NCBI GenBank assembly: GCA_964486935.1
Contig: CAZAPG010000021.1
Coordinates: 40,187-104,186 of the forward strand
Direction: 5' to 3'
From: CAZAPG01 sp964486935
Lineage (GTDB): Bacteria > Chloroflexota > Anaerolineae > 4572-78 > J111
DNA length: 64,000 nt
How positions within the stretch are numbered: the first letter of the stretch is position 1; each line of letters begins with the position of its first letter. Shown piece after piece: positions 24,594-33,085 of the stretch. The notes beneath the pieces are model-generated. The model worked only from the letters and a program-made list of their open reading frames with translations. It searched no databases and had not been told where the DNA came from. The position numbers and the translations under genes are program-made.

Positions 24594-25739
24594 TCAACCC
24601 TCGTTAAGTAGCTGGCGGGCGATGAGCAGCCGCTGAATCTCGCTGGTGCCATCGCCGATGAGGGTCAGCCGGTTATCGCGGTAGATGCGTTCGACCGGCA
24701 CCTCGCGGCTGTAACCCATGCCGCCAAAAATCTGGATGGCCTGCCAGCAGGCCCGGTCAGCGGCCTCGGTGGTGAAAACTTTGGCCATCGCCGCAATCTT
24801 CGTGATGCGCTCGCCTTTGTCTTTGAGATAGGCCGCCTTTTGAATCAGCAGCCGGGCCGCTTCAAGTTCGGTGGCCATATCGGCCAGCTTGCACTGGATG
24901 GTCTGAAAATTGGCAATCGGCTGGCCAAAGGCTTCACGCTCTCTGGCGTAGTTGAGGGCGTGTTCCAGCGCGGCCCGGCCCAACCCCAGCGCCATCGCCG
25001 CAATGGTGATGCGGGCGCCGTCGAGCGTTATCATAAACTGCTTGAACCCTTCATCAAGCGTGCCCAGCAGATTTTCTTTGGGGATGCGGCAGTTCTCAAA
25101 AAAAAGCTGATTGGTAGGCGAGCCGCGCATACCCATTTTTGGCTCATCCTTACCGACCGTCAGGCCGGGCGCGTTGGCGGGAATGATGAAGTTGGAGATG
25201 CCGCGCGCGCCGGCGGCGGGGTTGGTTTTGGCGGCCAGCACAATGGTGCGCGCCACTGAAGCGGAGGTAATCCACATCTTCTGGCCGTTCACCACCCACT
25301 CATCGCCCTGAAGCGCAGCGCCGGTTTTGAGCGCGGCGGCGTCGGAGCCGGCGTGCGGCTCGGTGAGAGCAAACGCGCCGATGCCTTCCCCCCGCGCCAG
25401 GGGAGCCAGCCACTGCTGCTTTTGGGTCTCGCTGCCAAACAGGTAGATGGGCATGGCCGCCAGCGACACGTGGGCATTGAAAGTAATCGCCACCGAGCCG
25501 GAGGCTGCCGCAATCTCTTCCAGCGCCAGAGCAAAGCTGAGGGTGTCGGCCCCGGCTCCACCGTACTTTTCCGGGAAGGGCAGGCCCATTAACCCCAACT
25601 CGCCCATCTGTTTGAAGATGTGCGCCGCGAATTGGCCGGTTTCATCAATTTCACGGGCGCGGGGGGCAATTTCGGCCTGGGCAAATTCGCGCGCGGCAGC
25701 GCGGATCATGCGCTGCTCTTCGGTTAGCTCAAAGCTCAT
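24594..25739 (-). CDS. Acyl-CoA dehydrogenase
   Basis: FAD enzyme of 381 aa that introduces the C2-C3 double bond in acyl-CoA. Visible: FELTEEQRMIRAAAREFAQAEIAP N-terminal domain; FALTEPHAGSDAAAL and WVNGQKMWITSAS FAD/substrate loops; C-terminal ACWQAIQIFGGMGYSREVPVERIYRDNRLTLIGDGTSEIQRLLIARQLL. The Glu within MGYSREVPVERIYRD is in the region where short-chain enzymes carry the catalytic base. Co-oriented with meaB and the mutase B12 subunit, so probably part of branched-chain or short-chain acyl-CoA oxidation. Confidence 0.94.
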   Translation of the reverse strand: MSFELTEEQRMIRAAAREFAQAEIAPRAREIDETGQFAAHIFKQMGELGLMGLPFPEKYGGAGADTLSFALALEEIAAASGSVAITFNAHVSLAAMPIYLFGSETQKQQWLAPLARGEGIGAFALTEPHAGSDAAALKTGAALQGDEWVVNGQKMWITSASVARTIVLAAKTNPAAGARGISNFIIPANAPGLTVGKDEPKMGMRGSPTNQLFFENCRIPKENLLGTLDEGFKQFMITLDGARITIAAMALGLGRAALEHALNYAREREAFGQPIANFQTIQCKLADMATELEAARLLIQKAAYLKDKGERITKIAAMAKVFTTEAADRACWQAIQIFGGMGYSREVPVERIYRDNRLTLIGDGTSEIQRLLIARQLLNEG

Positions 25740-25756
25740 CGAATATGACTCCCTCC

Positions 25757-26767
25757 CTATTTCCCGGCAGACAGCAACTGCTCGACGGCGGCGTAGGGGT
25801 CAAGCCGGCGCGTCACCACCTGCTCGACAATCTGGTTGACCTGTTCCGGGGCTAACCGGGCCAGCAGGTCAGAGAGCAGCCGCTCCCGTAGAATTTGCTG
25901 GACTTCAAAAATCAGGCGGTCGCGTTCGCGCTGGGCCAGCAGGCCGCTGTTGATTTGATACTCCCGATGTTGGGTCAGCGCCGCTACCACTTCGTCAATG
26001 CCTTTACCCTGGGTGGCGACGGTCTGGCAGACGGGCGGACGCCAGCGTTCGGCGTTTTGGCGCGGGTCGTCGCCGGGCGTTGAAGCGATGTCCATCAGTA
26101 CGCCGTGGTGCAGAATGGATTTGGGCAGGCTGTTGTGGCTCAAATCCAGCATCATTTTGAGCGCGGCTACGGTCCGGCCCACGCCCTCGCGGTCGGCCTT
26201 GTTGACCACAAACACGTCGGCAATTTCCAGAATGCCGGCCTTGATGGCCTGCACATCATCGCCCAGGCCGGGCGCTTCCACCACAATAACGCTGTGGGCC
26301 AGGCTGGCAATTTCAACTTCGGCCTGCCCCACGCCCACGGTTTCAATCAGGATGATATCAAAGCCAGCGGCGTCGAAAACTTTGACCGCGTCGGCGGCGG
26401 CGCGGGCCAGCCCGCCCAGGCTGCCCCGGGTGGCCATGCTGCGCACAAAAATACCGGCATCGCCGGCCAGGTCATTCATGCGGATGCGGTCGCCCAGAAT
26501 GGCCCCCCCGGAGAAGGGGCTGGTCGGGTCGATGGAGAGGATGGCCACGCTCTTATCGGCCCGGCGATAGGCTTTGGCCAGTTCATTAACCAGAGTCGAT
26601 TTGCCGGTACCGGGCGCGCCGGTAATGCCAACCAGATACGTCTGGCCGGTGTGGGGATACAGGTCGGCCAGCGCGGCCAGGGCATCGGCCCGGCCATTTT
26701 CAATGCGAGATATGAGGCGGGCAATAGCCCGGCGCTCGCCCCGCAAAATCTGCTCAGTCAGAGACAT
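25757..26767 (-). CDS. meaB: MeaB/ArgK-type G-protein chaperone of B12-dependent mutase
   Basis: 336 aa SIMIBI-class GTPase. P-loop GAPGTGKST, switch region SIDPTSPFSGGAILGDRIRM, IETVGVGQAEVE and the specificity motif NKADR are intact. Such proteins load and protect adenosylcobalamin on methylmalonyl-CoA-type mutases. Its start overlaps the stop of the B12-binding subunit gene by 14 bp. The catalytic large subunit is 19 kb away at 45925-47595. Confidence 0.95.
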   Translation of the reverse strand: MSLTEQILRGERRAIARLISRIENGRADALAALADLYPHTGQTYLVGITGAPGTGKSTLVNELAKAYRRADKSVAILSIDPTSPFSGGAILGDRIRMNDLAGDAGIFVRSMATRGSLGGLARAAADAVKVFDAAGFDIILIETVGVGQAEVEIASLAHSVIVVEAPGLGDDVQAIKAGILEIADVFVVNKADREGVGRTVAALKMMLDLSHNSLPKSILHHGVLMDIASTPGDDPRQNAERWRPPVCQTVATQGKGIDEVVAALTQHREYQINSGLLAQRERDRLIFEVQQILRERLLSDLLARLAPEQVNQIVEQVVTRRLDPYAAVEQLLSAGK

Positions 26768-27158
26768 CTACATGCTCTTTAATAAAATTGATGATGTCTT
26801 CGGTGGTGGTGCCGGGACCGAACACCCCCTTGACGCCGATATCGTTCAGCGCGCTGACATCATCTTCGGGGATAATGCCACCGACCACAACCAGAGCGTC
26901 ATCCAGCTCATTCTCGTGCAGCCGCTCCATAATTTTGGGTACCAGGGCCAGGTGCGCCCCCGACAGAATGGACAGGCCGACCACATCGACATCTTCCTGC
27001 AGCGCGGCCTCGGCAATCATTTCCGGGGTCTGGCGTAGGCCGGTGTAGATGACTTCCATCCCGGCATCGCGCAGCGCGCGGGCAACGACCTTGGCCCCCC
27101 GGTCATGTCCGTCAAGGCCGGGCTTGGCGACCAGCACTCTAATTTTACGTTCGTTCAT
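26754..27158 (-). CDS. B12-binding small subunit of an acyl-CoA mutase
   Basis: 134 aa cobalamin-binding domain: KPGLDGHDRGAKVVARAL with the lower-ligand His in the DxHxxG motif, VVGLSILSGAHLALVPKIMERL, VVVGGIIPEDD and the C-terminal GVKGVFGPGTTTEDII. This is the stand-alone form found where large and small mutase subunits are separate polypeptides. Its only visible partner is the large subunit at 45925-47595, encoded in another operon; meaB overlaps downstream. Confidence 0.94.
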   Translation of the reverse strand: MNERKIRVLVAKPGLDGHDRGAKVVARALRDAGMEVIYTGLRQTPEMIAEAALQEDVDVVGLSILSGAHLALVPKIMERLHENELDDALVVVGGIIPEDDVSALNDIGVKGVFGPGTTTEDIINFIKEHVDVSD

Positions 27159-27221
27159 GGTAACAAACCTCGTTGACTAATGGTAAAGGTCTTCTCTATC
27201 CGTCCGGCATCAAACCGGACA

Positions 27222-27258
27222 CGGAGTGCGTAGTACGCACCACGCACTACGCACTCCG
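27222..27258. repeat. 13-bp inverted repeat, CGGAGTGCGTAGT
   Basis: CGGAGTGCGTAGT (27222-27234) and ACTACGCACTCCG (27246-27258). The loop carries ACGCACCACG, a phrase also present in other gaps of the window. A smaller GTCCGG/CCGGAC hairpin lies just left (27202-27220). Confidence 0.55.
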
Positions 27259-27290
27259 AGATTGTAAATCTGGTTAATGCCTTGAGCCAG

Positions 27291-28175
27291 TTAACCTCCC
27301 CGCCGCTCCAGGTCGCAGAGTTCCGCCACCCGCTCCATTTCGGCCCGGCAGGCGTCAAGATTGTCCAGCGGCGGGTCGATGACCACGTGGTGAATGCCCA
27401 TCGCTTCATGGCGGGCCTGGGTTTCGGCGTTGATGGGGTAGACTTTGCCGGGCCGAACGATGATTTCCAGCGAGGCCGGGTCGCGGCCAACCTCATCACA
27501 GAAGCGGCGCAGCCGTTCCAGCCCTTCGGCCAGTTGCTCAAAACTGGTTTGGGTGGGGTGCCAGCCATCTCCCAGTTGGGCAATCCGTTTGAGGGCGTAA
27601 TCGGTGTGGCCGCCCCAAACAACCGGAATGGGCTGCTGCGCCGCCGGCGGGTGCATTTTGCAATTAGCCACCTGATAAAACTCGCCCTGAAAATCAACTA
27701 TCTCGCCGGTCCAAAATTGACGCATTAACTCCACCATTTCGCCGGTGCGCGCGCCCCGGCGGTTGAACGGTTCGCCGATAATATCGAACTCTTCTTCCAT
27801 CCAGCCGACGCCGGCCCCCAGAATGACTCGCCCGCCGGTCAGAAAATCGAGCGAGGCCAACTGTTTGGCCAGCAGCACCGGGTTGCGCAGCGGCGCCACC
27901 ATTACCGAGGTACCCAGCTTAACGCTGGGCGCAGCGGAGCCGGCCCAGGCCAGCACCAGCAGCGGGTCCAGCCAGTCGGTATCGGCGGGGGCGCGCCACT
28001 GATTTTCCGGGTCATAGGGATAGTACGATTTGACCTGCTCCGGCTCCGGCAACGCCACGTGGTCGCTAATCCAGACCGAGTGGTAGCCCAGCGCCTCGGC
28101 CCAGCGGGCCACGGTGACAATATTCTGCGGGCTGACATTCGGGCCGGCCCCGGGGATGCGTAGTCCGAGTTTCAT
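27291..28175 (-). CDS. LLM-class oxidoreductase (paralogue 2)
   Basis: 294 aa luciferase-fold protein closely similar to the 21611-22501 protein: NIVTVARWAEALGYHSVWISDHVALPEPEQ, VMVAPLRNPVLLAKQLASLDFLTGGRVILGAGVGWMEEEFDIIG, VVWGGHTDYALKRIAQLGDGWHP, ending MERVAELCDLERR. It lies 68 bp downstream of the CMD-family selenoprotein candidate and 132 bp upstream of the mutase B12-subunit gene. Flavin or F420 dependence cannot be decided from motifs. Confidence 0.9.
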   Translation of the reverse strand: MKLGLRIPGAGPNVSPQNIVTVARWAEALGYHSVWISDHVALPEPEQVKSYYPYDPENQWRAPADTDWLDPLLVLAWAGSAAPSVKLGTSVMVAPLRNPVLLAKQLASLDFLTGGRVILGAGVGWMEEEFDIIGEPFNRRGARTGEMVELMRQFWTGEIVDFQGEFYQVANCKMHPPAAQQPIPVVWGGHTDYALKRIAQLGDGWHPTQTSFEQLAEGLERLRRFCDEVGRDPASLEIIVRPGKVYPINAETQARHEAMGIHHVVIDPPLDNLDACRAEMERVAELCDLERRGG

Positions 28176-28243
28176 TGTATGTCTCCTTGCTTGACCTTAT
28201 CTCGCGGAACGCGGAACGTGAGGCTCCCCTTACGTCCCGCGTT

Positions 28244-28675
28244 CTACGTTACCGCCTCAAGTTCTTCAGCCAAATCCGTATCCAGCAAAATATTGGCCTT
28301 CTGCATGCCGGTGTAATGGCCGATGATGAAGCACAACTCCATCAACTCCGTCTCCGAGAAATGCCGCTTCAGCTCCGCCCAGCTTTGGGGATGGATGCCG
28401 TGCGGTTCTTTGAGGGCCATGTGAGCCAACCCCACGGCCAGAATGGTTCGTTCATCCGTTAGCTGCTCCGACGGAGCGCCTTCGGCCATTCAATAGCGAC
28501 AGTCATTACCATAGGCCAGGTGACGCCGCACCTCCTCCCGCAATTCGGGCGGCAGGGTCAGCTTTTCAGAAATGGTTTTATCAATGATGGTAAAGGCTTC
28601 CAGCAGTTGAGGGTTGTGCCCCAGCATTTTCCGAAAGGGACTGGTTCCAAGCGAGGTGTATGATACTCTGGCCAT
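28244..28675 (-). CDS. Carboxymuconolactone decarboxylase/AhpD-like protein, candidate selenoprotein (in-frame TGA at 28490-28492)
   Basis: 143 residues if the TGA is decoded. The N-terminal 61 residues end LREEVRRHLAYGNDCRY; the next codon is TGA and the same frame continues MAEGAPSEQLTDERTILAVGL to the natural C-terminus. AhpD/CMD proteins carry CxxC here (commonly CxYCM); this gene reads C59-R-Y-U62, a CxxU redox motif. The start has AAGGAG 8 nt upstream. It sits between two LLM oxidoreductase genes. A thiol-peroxidase-type role is inferred from the CxxC/CxxU family. Two separate genes are very unlikely, because neither half is a complete domain. Confidence 0.85.
28465..28477 (-). promoter_or_regulatory. 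Putative bacterial SECIS hairpin in the CMD/AhpD-like gene
   Basis: On the minus strand GCTCC-GTC-GGAGC. The loop begins 18 nt after the TGA and starts with G. The stem can be lengthened by GGC/GCT across one bulged A. The geometry is nearly identical to the hairpin in the GRDB-family gene. Confidence 0.65.
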
Positions 28676-28769
28676 AACAAAGCTCCTTCATAAATAGAGA
28701 TTGGGGGGTGGCAATTACTAATCTCTAAAATTTTAACGGCGGTCTGCTGTCGGCTGTCGGCAGTCGTTT

Positions 28770-29657
28770 TTAATGGCGCGGTTGCAGGCCGCAGATTTCA
28801 GCAGATCGCTCCATTTGGGCGCGCAGCAGCTTCAGGTCGGGGTCAACATCCTTGATGGGCGTGTCGACAATTAAATGGTGAACGCCAAGTTCTTCGTGGC
28901 GGGCCTGGGCTTCGGGTGTAATCTCGTAGGTGTTGCCGGGCCGGGCGATGATGGTCAGCGAGTCGTAATCGCGCCCGTACTCGTCGCAGTACTGGCGCAG
29001 TTTTTTGAGGCCGGCTTCCAGTTGGTCCAGGGTAATCTGGGTGGGATGCCAGCCATCGCCTACCCGAGCCACCCGCTTGATGGCCGCATCGCTGTGGCCG
29101 CCCCACACTACCGGCACGCTTTTGTTGACGGGCGTGGGGTGCATGCGGCAGTTGGACACCTGATAATAGTCGCCCTGGAAATCAACCACTTCACCGCTCC
29201 AGAATTGACGCATCAGCTCAACCATCTCCACCACCCGCTTGCCCCGATTTTTGAAGGACTCGCCGATGATGTTGAACTCTTCTTCCATCCAGCCGGCCCC
29301 GGCTCCCAGAATAAAGCGCCCGCCGGTTAAATAGTCCAAGCTGGCAATCTGCTTGGCCAGCAGCACCGGGTTGCGGATAGGCAACACCAGCACCGAGGTA
29401 CCCACTTTTAGTAAAGGCGCCGCCGCGCCGGCCCAGGCCAGCGTCAGCAGCGGGTCCAGCCAGGCGGTATCCGGGGGATAATCCCAGCGGCCGTGGCTGC
29501 GGTAGGGATAGTAGGCGTCGATTTGCTCGGCCAGCACGACGTGGTCGGTGAGCCACAGCGAATGGTAGCCTAACTCCTCGGCCCAGCGGGCGGTGGTGAC
29601 AATGTTATCAACGCTGGCTTTTGGCCCGGCATTGGGGATGATAACTCCGACTTCCAT
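28770..29657 (-). CDS. LLM-class oxidoreductase (paralogue 3)
   Basis: 295 aa luciferase-fold protein, third member of the close paralogue set: NIVTTARWAEELGYHSLWLTDHVVLAEQ, VLVLPIRNPVLLAKQIASLDYLTGGRFILGAGAGWMEEEFNIIG, VVWGGHSDAAIKRVARVGDGWHP. ATG 29657 follows AAAGGAGAC. It lies immediately upstream (94 bp) of the CMD-family gene. Tandem LLM paralogues flanking a redox protein suggest oxidation of several related substrates. Confidence 0.9.
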   Translation of the reverse strand: MEVGVIIPNAGPKASVDNIVTTARWAEELGYHSLWLTDHVVLAEQIDAYYPYRSHGRWDYPPDTAWLDPLLTLAWAGAAAPLLKVGTSVLVLPIRNPVLLAKQIASLDYLTGGRFILGAGAGWMEEEFNIIGESFKNRGKRVVEMVELMRQFWSGEVVDFQGDYYQVSNCRMHPTPVNKSVPVVWGGHSDAAIKRVARVGDGWHPTQITLDQLEAGLKKLRQYCDEYGRDYDSLTIIARPGNTYEITPEAQARHEELGVHHLIVDTPIKDVDPDLKLLRAQMERSAEICGLQPRH

Positions 29658-29742
29658 AGGGGGTCTCCTTTGAGTCTAGTTTTTGGTGAAATTTCTGAGC
29701 CTCGTACCACGCAATACGGAACACGCTGCGTAATGCGTAGTA

Positions 29743-29786
29743 CGTGGTGCGTAGGGGTGCATAGGAGCAAATTATTACGCACCACG
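29743..29786. repeat. 11-bp inverted repeat, CGTGGTGCGTA family
   Basis: CGTGGTGCGTA (29743-29753) and TACGCACCACG (29776-29786). Neighbouring sequence from 29702 repeats ACGCAATACG-like text. It occupies the gap between the M24 peptidase and LLM genes. Confidence 0.5.
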
Positions 29787-29793
29787 CGCCACG

Positions 29794-30945
29794 TTACAGC
29801 ACCAAAATCTCCCGCGTGTACTCGTTCAGGCTTTCGCCGCCATCCGGGCCAACAACCACCACATCTTCAACGCGGGTAAAGCATTTGCCGGCGACCCAGA
29901 TGCTGGGTTCAACGGTGAAGCACATATTTTCTTGCAGCACGCTTTTATCACCTTTGGCCAAAAAGGGCGGTTCATGCACGTCAATGCCGATGCCGTGGCC
30001 CAGCCGGTGGAAGAAGTTGGGGCCGTAACCGGCCTCTTCAATCACGTTGCGGGCGGCCTGGTTGGCGGCCTCGGCGGTGATTTGCCCGGCTTTCATGGCG
30101 GCCATGCCATCGGCCTGAGATTGCATGACCAGCTCGTGGATGCGGCGCAGTTCGGCGGTCGGTTCGCCGCAATGGACGGTGCGGCCAAAATCGCTGACAT
30201 ATCCATCCAGCACCACGCCAAAGTCAAAGGCGATGACCCGACCTGGCTGCAATTCAACGCCACCGGCCCGGCCAACCCCCTCCAGCGTATCATCAATGCC
30301 GGGGCCTTTGACCAAAATGCCGGTCACAAAGGATGAGCCTTCGGCGCCGTGTTTGAGCATCTGGTGTTCAACTTCTATCATCACGTCGGTTTCGGTCATG
30401 CCGTATGTCAACTGCCGGCGCACATCATCAAAAATGGCATCGGTAGTGAGGGCGGCTTTACGCATCAAATCAATCTCTTCCGCATCTTTGATGGCGCGCA
30501 TGGGGGCCACAATCTCCCAGGTGGAATGGAATGTGGTGCCCGGCGCAACCTGCTGAATTTCAAAGACGGTCGAGGCCATGGCCTCGCGGGGCACGCCCAG
30601 CTTTTGGCCGGCCAGTTTGTGTTTGTTGAGCAGCTTACGCGCATGGGCCGGCACGTCGTCGCCGTCATCAATCATGATGACATCCGTAATCCAGGGTTTG
30701 TCTTTGGCCTGGTCCTGAATGAAATGATGGGCCAGCAGCGGGGCTACAAAAACACACTCGGTGGGGGTGATGATGGCGCCGTAAAGCCACTCGCCGTGCA
30801 TGTGCCCTTTGGTGGCGTGGGGCCGCTGCCGTCGCACACCAATCAGGTATTCCATATCGCCCGAAGGGGCCAGAATGGTTCCGGCCCAGCCGCGCGCGTC
30901 CATTTGTTCTCTGAATTGCTGTAGTCTGCGTTCAAATCTGCTCAT
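29794..30945 (-). CDS. M24-family metallopeptidase (Xaa-Pro dipeptidase-like)
   Basis: 383 aa creatinase N-terminal domain plus pita-bread catalytic domain. All five metal ligands are visible: Asp in AFDFGVVLDGYVSD (two Asp), His in HRLGHGIGIDVHEPP, Glu in FTVEPSIWV, and Glu in TRVEDVVVV. It therefore contrasts with the altered M24 protein at 4136-5323. Expected to cleave the bond before proline in short peptides, which fits a peptide/proline-derivative catabolic setting. Confidence 0.92.
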   Translation of the reverse strand: MSRFERRLQQFREQMDARGWAGTILAPSGDMEYLIGVRRQRPHATKGHMHGEWLYGAIITPTECVFVAPLLAHHFIQDQAKDKPWITDVIMIDDGDDVPAHARKLLNKHKLAGQKLGVPREAMASTVFEIQQVAPGTTFHSTWEIVAPMRAIKDAEEIDLMRKAALTTDAIFDDVRRQLTYGMTETDVMIEVEHQMLKHGAEGSSFVTGILVKGPGIDDTLEGVGRAGGVELQPGRVIAFDFGVVLDGYVSDFGRTVHCGEPTAELRRIHELVMQSQADGMAAMKAGQITAEAANQAARNVIEEAGYGPNFFHRLGHGIGIDVHEPPFLAKGDKSVLQENMCFTVEPSIWVAGKCFTRVEDVVVVGPDGGESLNEYTREILVL

Positions 30946-31070
30946 GGTTTGCTGAATGTCTCCTTAATAAAAATAAGTGTCAAGCGTCAAAATGTCGGGG
31001 GTTGGGTAAAAATGTAATGTCAGATACTTTGTGCGTTTCGCGTCTGTGTTCCTCATTTTTGGTCCCGGCC

Positions 31071-32282
31071 TTATTCCCCGGAAGTTGCCGGACGCCGGGC
31101 GATAATCCTGGCCAGAATGGCCAGCCCGGCTACGGCCACGCCGCCCACAATATAAAACACGCTCTCGATACCAACCGCGTCGGCAACGGCCCCCAAAAAC
31201 AGCGGCATCAGGCTGTCGCCCAGGCTGGCCGAGGCCATATAAATGCCCAAGGCCGCGCCGCGATTGGCCTCGCCGGCGTGGCCGGCCACCGTTGCCTGCC
31301 CGGAGGTTAAATACAGGCCATAGGCCACGCCTTCTACCACCAGTAATAGCACCAATACCGCCGGGCCGGTAAATTGCACCAGCGTAAAGGCCACCCCGGT
31401 TGACATCACCAGCGCCACCAGCATAATCATCCGCCCCGGAAAATAGACCCCCAGAATGCCGGCGGGCAATCGCGCCAGCGTAGAGGCCATAGCACGGGTG
31501 GCAAACATCGAGCCGATGACCGCCTGCGTATAACCCAGCCCGTGCGCGTAAATCGGAAAGAAGGTGAGAATGAGTCCGCCAAAGACCAGATTGGAGAGAA
31601 TGCTGCCCACGCAGGCCGCCAAAATAATGGGGTTTGCCATTAAGACGCCCAGTTGCTGCCGCAGCGAAGGCGTACCCGTTGGCCCGCTATTGGCGCGGCG
31701 GGGTAAATCCGGCAGGCCGCGCCACACGGCCACCACACCCATCAACGCCAAACCCATCGCCACCAGATACGCGCCCGAATAACCAAAGCGGGTGGCAACC
31801 GTTCCCCCCATTAAAGACCCCATCGCAAAGCCAAAACCCATCGAAGCCGTGGCCAGCCCAAACACCAGGCTCCGCTCGCGGATTGTGGAGATATCAGCCG
31901 CGTAGGCCAACCCAATTGTTAAACAAGCTACAAAACTCAGGCCAAACAGCAGATTGATAAAAATTAACATGTAGGGGATGCTGGTCAGGGCGTATAACAA
32001 ACAGGCCACCCCCATCAACCCCATGCCCGCCGTTAAAATGCTCTTGCGCCCGCGCCGGTCAGAAATATCACCCAGCACAATCCCCGCCCCAAATCTGGCG
32101 ACGCCCAACACGGTGGCCAATATTCCCACCAGAGTTAAAGAGGCCCCCAAACTCTGCGCAAACAGCGACAGGGTCGAGGTGATCGTGCCGATAATCATAT
32201 CGGTGGTGAACAGAAACAGGCAGATCAGCGCCACGTCGCGCCGCAGCAGCCCGGCCCAGTTTATCGAATCATTTTTAACCAT
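31071..32282 (-). CDS. MFS transporter
   Basis: About 403 aa from ATG 32282, twelve hydrophobic segments. The loop motif GDISDRRGRKSILTAG after helix 2 is the MFS signature. The frame stays open 27 codons further upstream but overlaps the SDR gene and lacks MFS-like sequence. The C-terminus is short and basic (ARIIARRPATSGE). Direction and substrate unknown; its neighbours (SDR, ornithine-cyclodeaminase-like, proline-racemase-like) suggest an amino-acid derivative or efflux of a product. Confidence 0.9.
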   Translation of the reverse strand: MVKNDSINWAGLLRRDVALICLFLFTTDMIIGTITSTLSLFAQSLGASLTLVGILATVLGVARFGAGIVLGDISDRRGRKSILTAGMGLMGVACLLYALTSIPYMLIFINLLFGLSFVACLTIGLAYAADISTIRERSLVFGLATASMGFGFAMGSLMGGTVATRFGYSGAYLVAMGLALMGVVAVWRGLPDLPRRANSGPTGTPSLRQQLGVLMANPIILAACVGSILSNLVFGGLILTFFPIYAHGLGYTQAVIGSMFATRAMASTLARLPAGILGVYFPGRMIMLVALVMSTGVAFTLVQFTGPAVLVLLLVVEGVAYGLYLTSGQATVAGHAGEANRGAALGIYMASASLGDSLMPLFLGAVADAVGIESVFYIVGGVAVAGLAILARIIARRPATSGE

Positions 32283-32313
32283 GCTGGTTTCAGGTTTCAG
32301 GTCCGCAGATTTT

Positions 32314-33084
32314 CTAGACAACCAGGTCTCCGCCATCCACCAGCAGCGCCGTACCCGTAACATAGGCCGACTCGTCCGACGCCAGATACAGGGCAGCGCG
32401 GGCGATATCCTGGGGCGTGCACAACCGCCCTAACGGATTAAGTTGGGCAAATTTTTGATTGCGCTGCGCCACCGCCTCTGCCGAGCGGGCCTGTAGAAAT
32501 TTACGACGGTCAATTGTTGGCTCTTCCATTACGCCGGGGCAAACGCAGTTGACCCGAATATTGTACGGCGCGTAATCCAGCGCCATCTGCCGGGTTAGCG
32601 AAACGACCGCCCCTTTTGAAGCGCAATAGGCCGCCTCTTGCGGGGTGGCCGCCAGCCCGGCCCGCGAGGCCGTGTTGATAATCGCCCCGGCACGCTGTGC
32701 CATCATCACCGGCAGGGCGTAGCGCGACCCCCAAAAAACGCCCTTCAAATTGACCGCCAAAATGCGGTCCCAATCGGCCTCGGCGGTGTCTACCACGTTG
32801 GTGGCCTGGGGCAAGTCGATGCCGGCGTTGTTGAATAAAATATCGACCCGGCCCCAGCGCTGCACTGTCTGGCGGACCATCTGCTCCGCATCGCGTCCGT
32901 TTGAGACATCGACTTTGACAAAAAAGGCGTGGTCGCCAATGAGTTCAACCGTTTCCCGGCCGGCCGATTCGGTAATATCCGCCACCACCACGCCGGCCCC
33001 CTCGCGGGCAAACAGCAGGGCGCTCTCCCGGCCAATGCCGGAACCCGCGCCGGTGATGATAGCCACCTTGTTTTGCAATCGCAT
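32314..33084 (-). CDS. Short-chain dehydrogenase/reductase (SDR)
   Basis: 256 aa from ATG 33084, one base after the stop of the upstream gene; longer starts would overlap it by over 100 bp. TGAGSGIG, ADITES (Asp for NAD), NNAG, Ser in NTASRAGL, YCASKGA and terminal VTGTALLVDGG are all present. Probably co-translated with the ornithine-cyclodeaminase-like gene. Confidence 0.92.
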   Translation of the reverse strand: MRLQNKVAIITGAGSGIGRESALLFAREGAGVVVADITESAGRETVELIGDHAFFVKVDVSNGRDAEQMVRQTVQRWGRVDILFNNAGIDLPQATNVVDTAEADWDRILAVNLKGVFWGSRYALPVMMAQRAGAIINTASRAGLAATPQEAAYCASKGAVVSLTRQMALDYAPYNIRVNCVCPGVMEEPTIDRRKFLQARSAEAVAQRNQKFAQLNPLGRLCTPQDIARAALYLASDESAYVTGTALLVDGGDLVV

Positions 33085-33085
33085 C

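Noticed and set aside
27155..27697. 180-codon minus-strand open frame inside the LLM gene
   Set aside because: It lies in a second frame of a clear LLM gene and its translation is Arg/Trp/Pro-rich with no homology pattern, a frame shadow.
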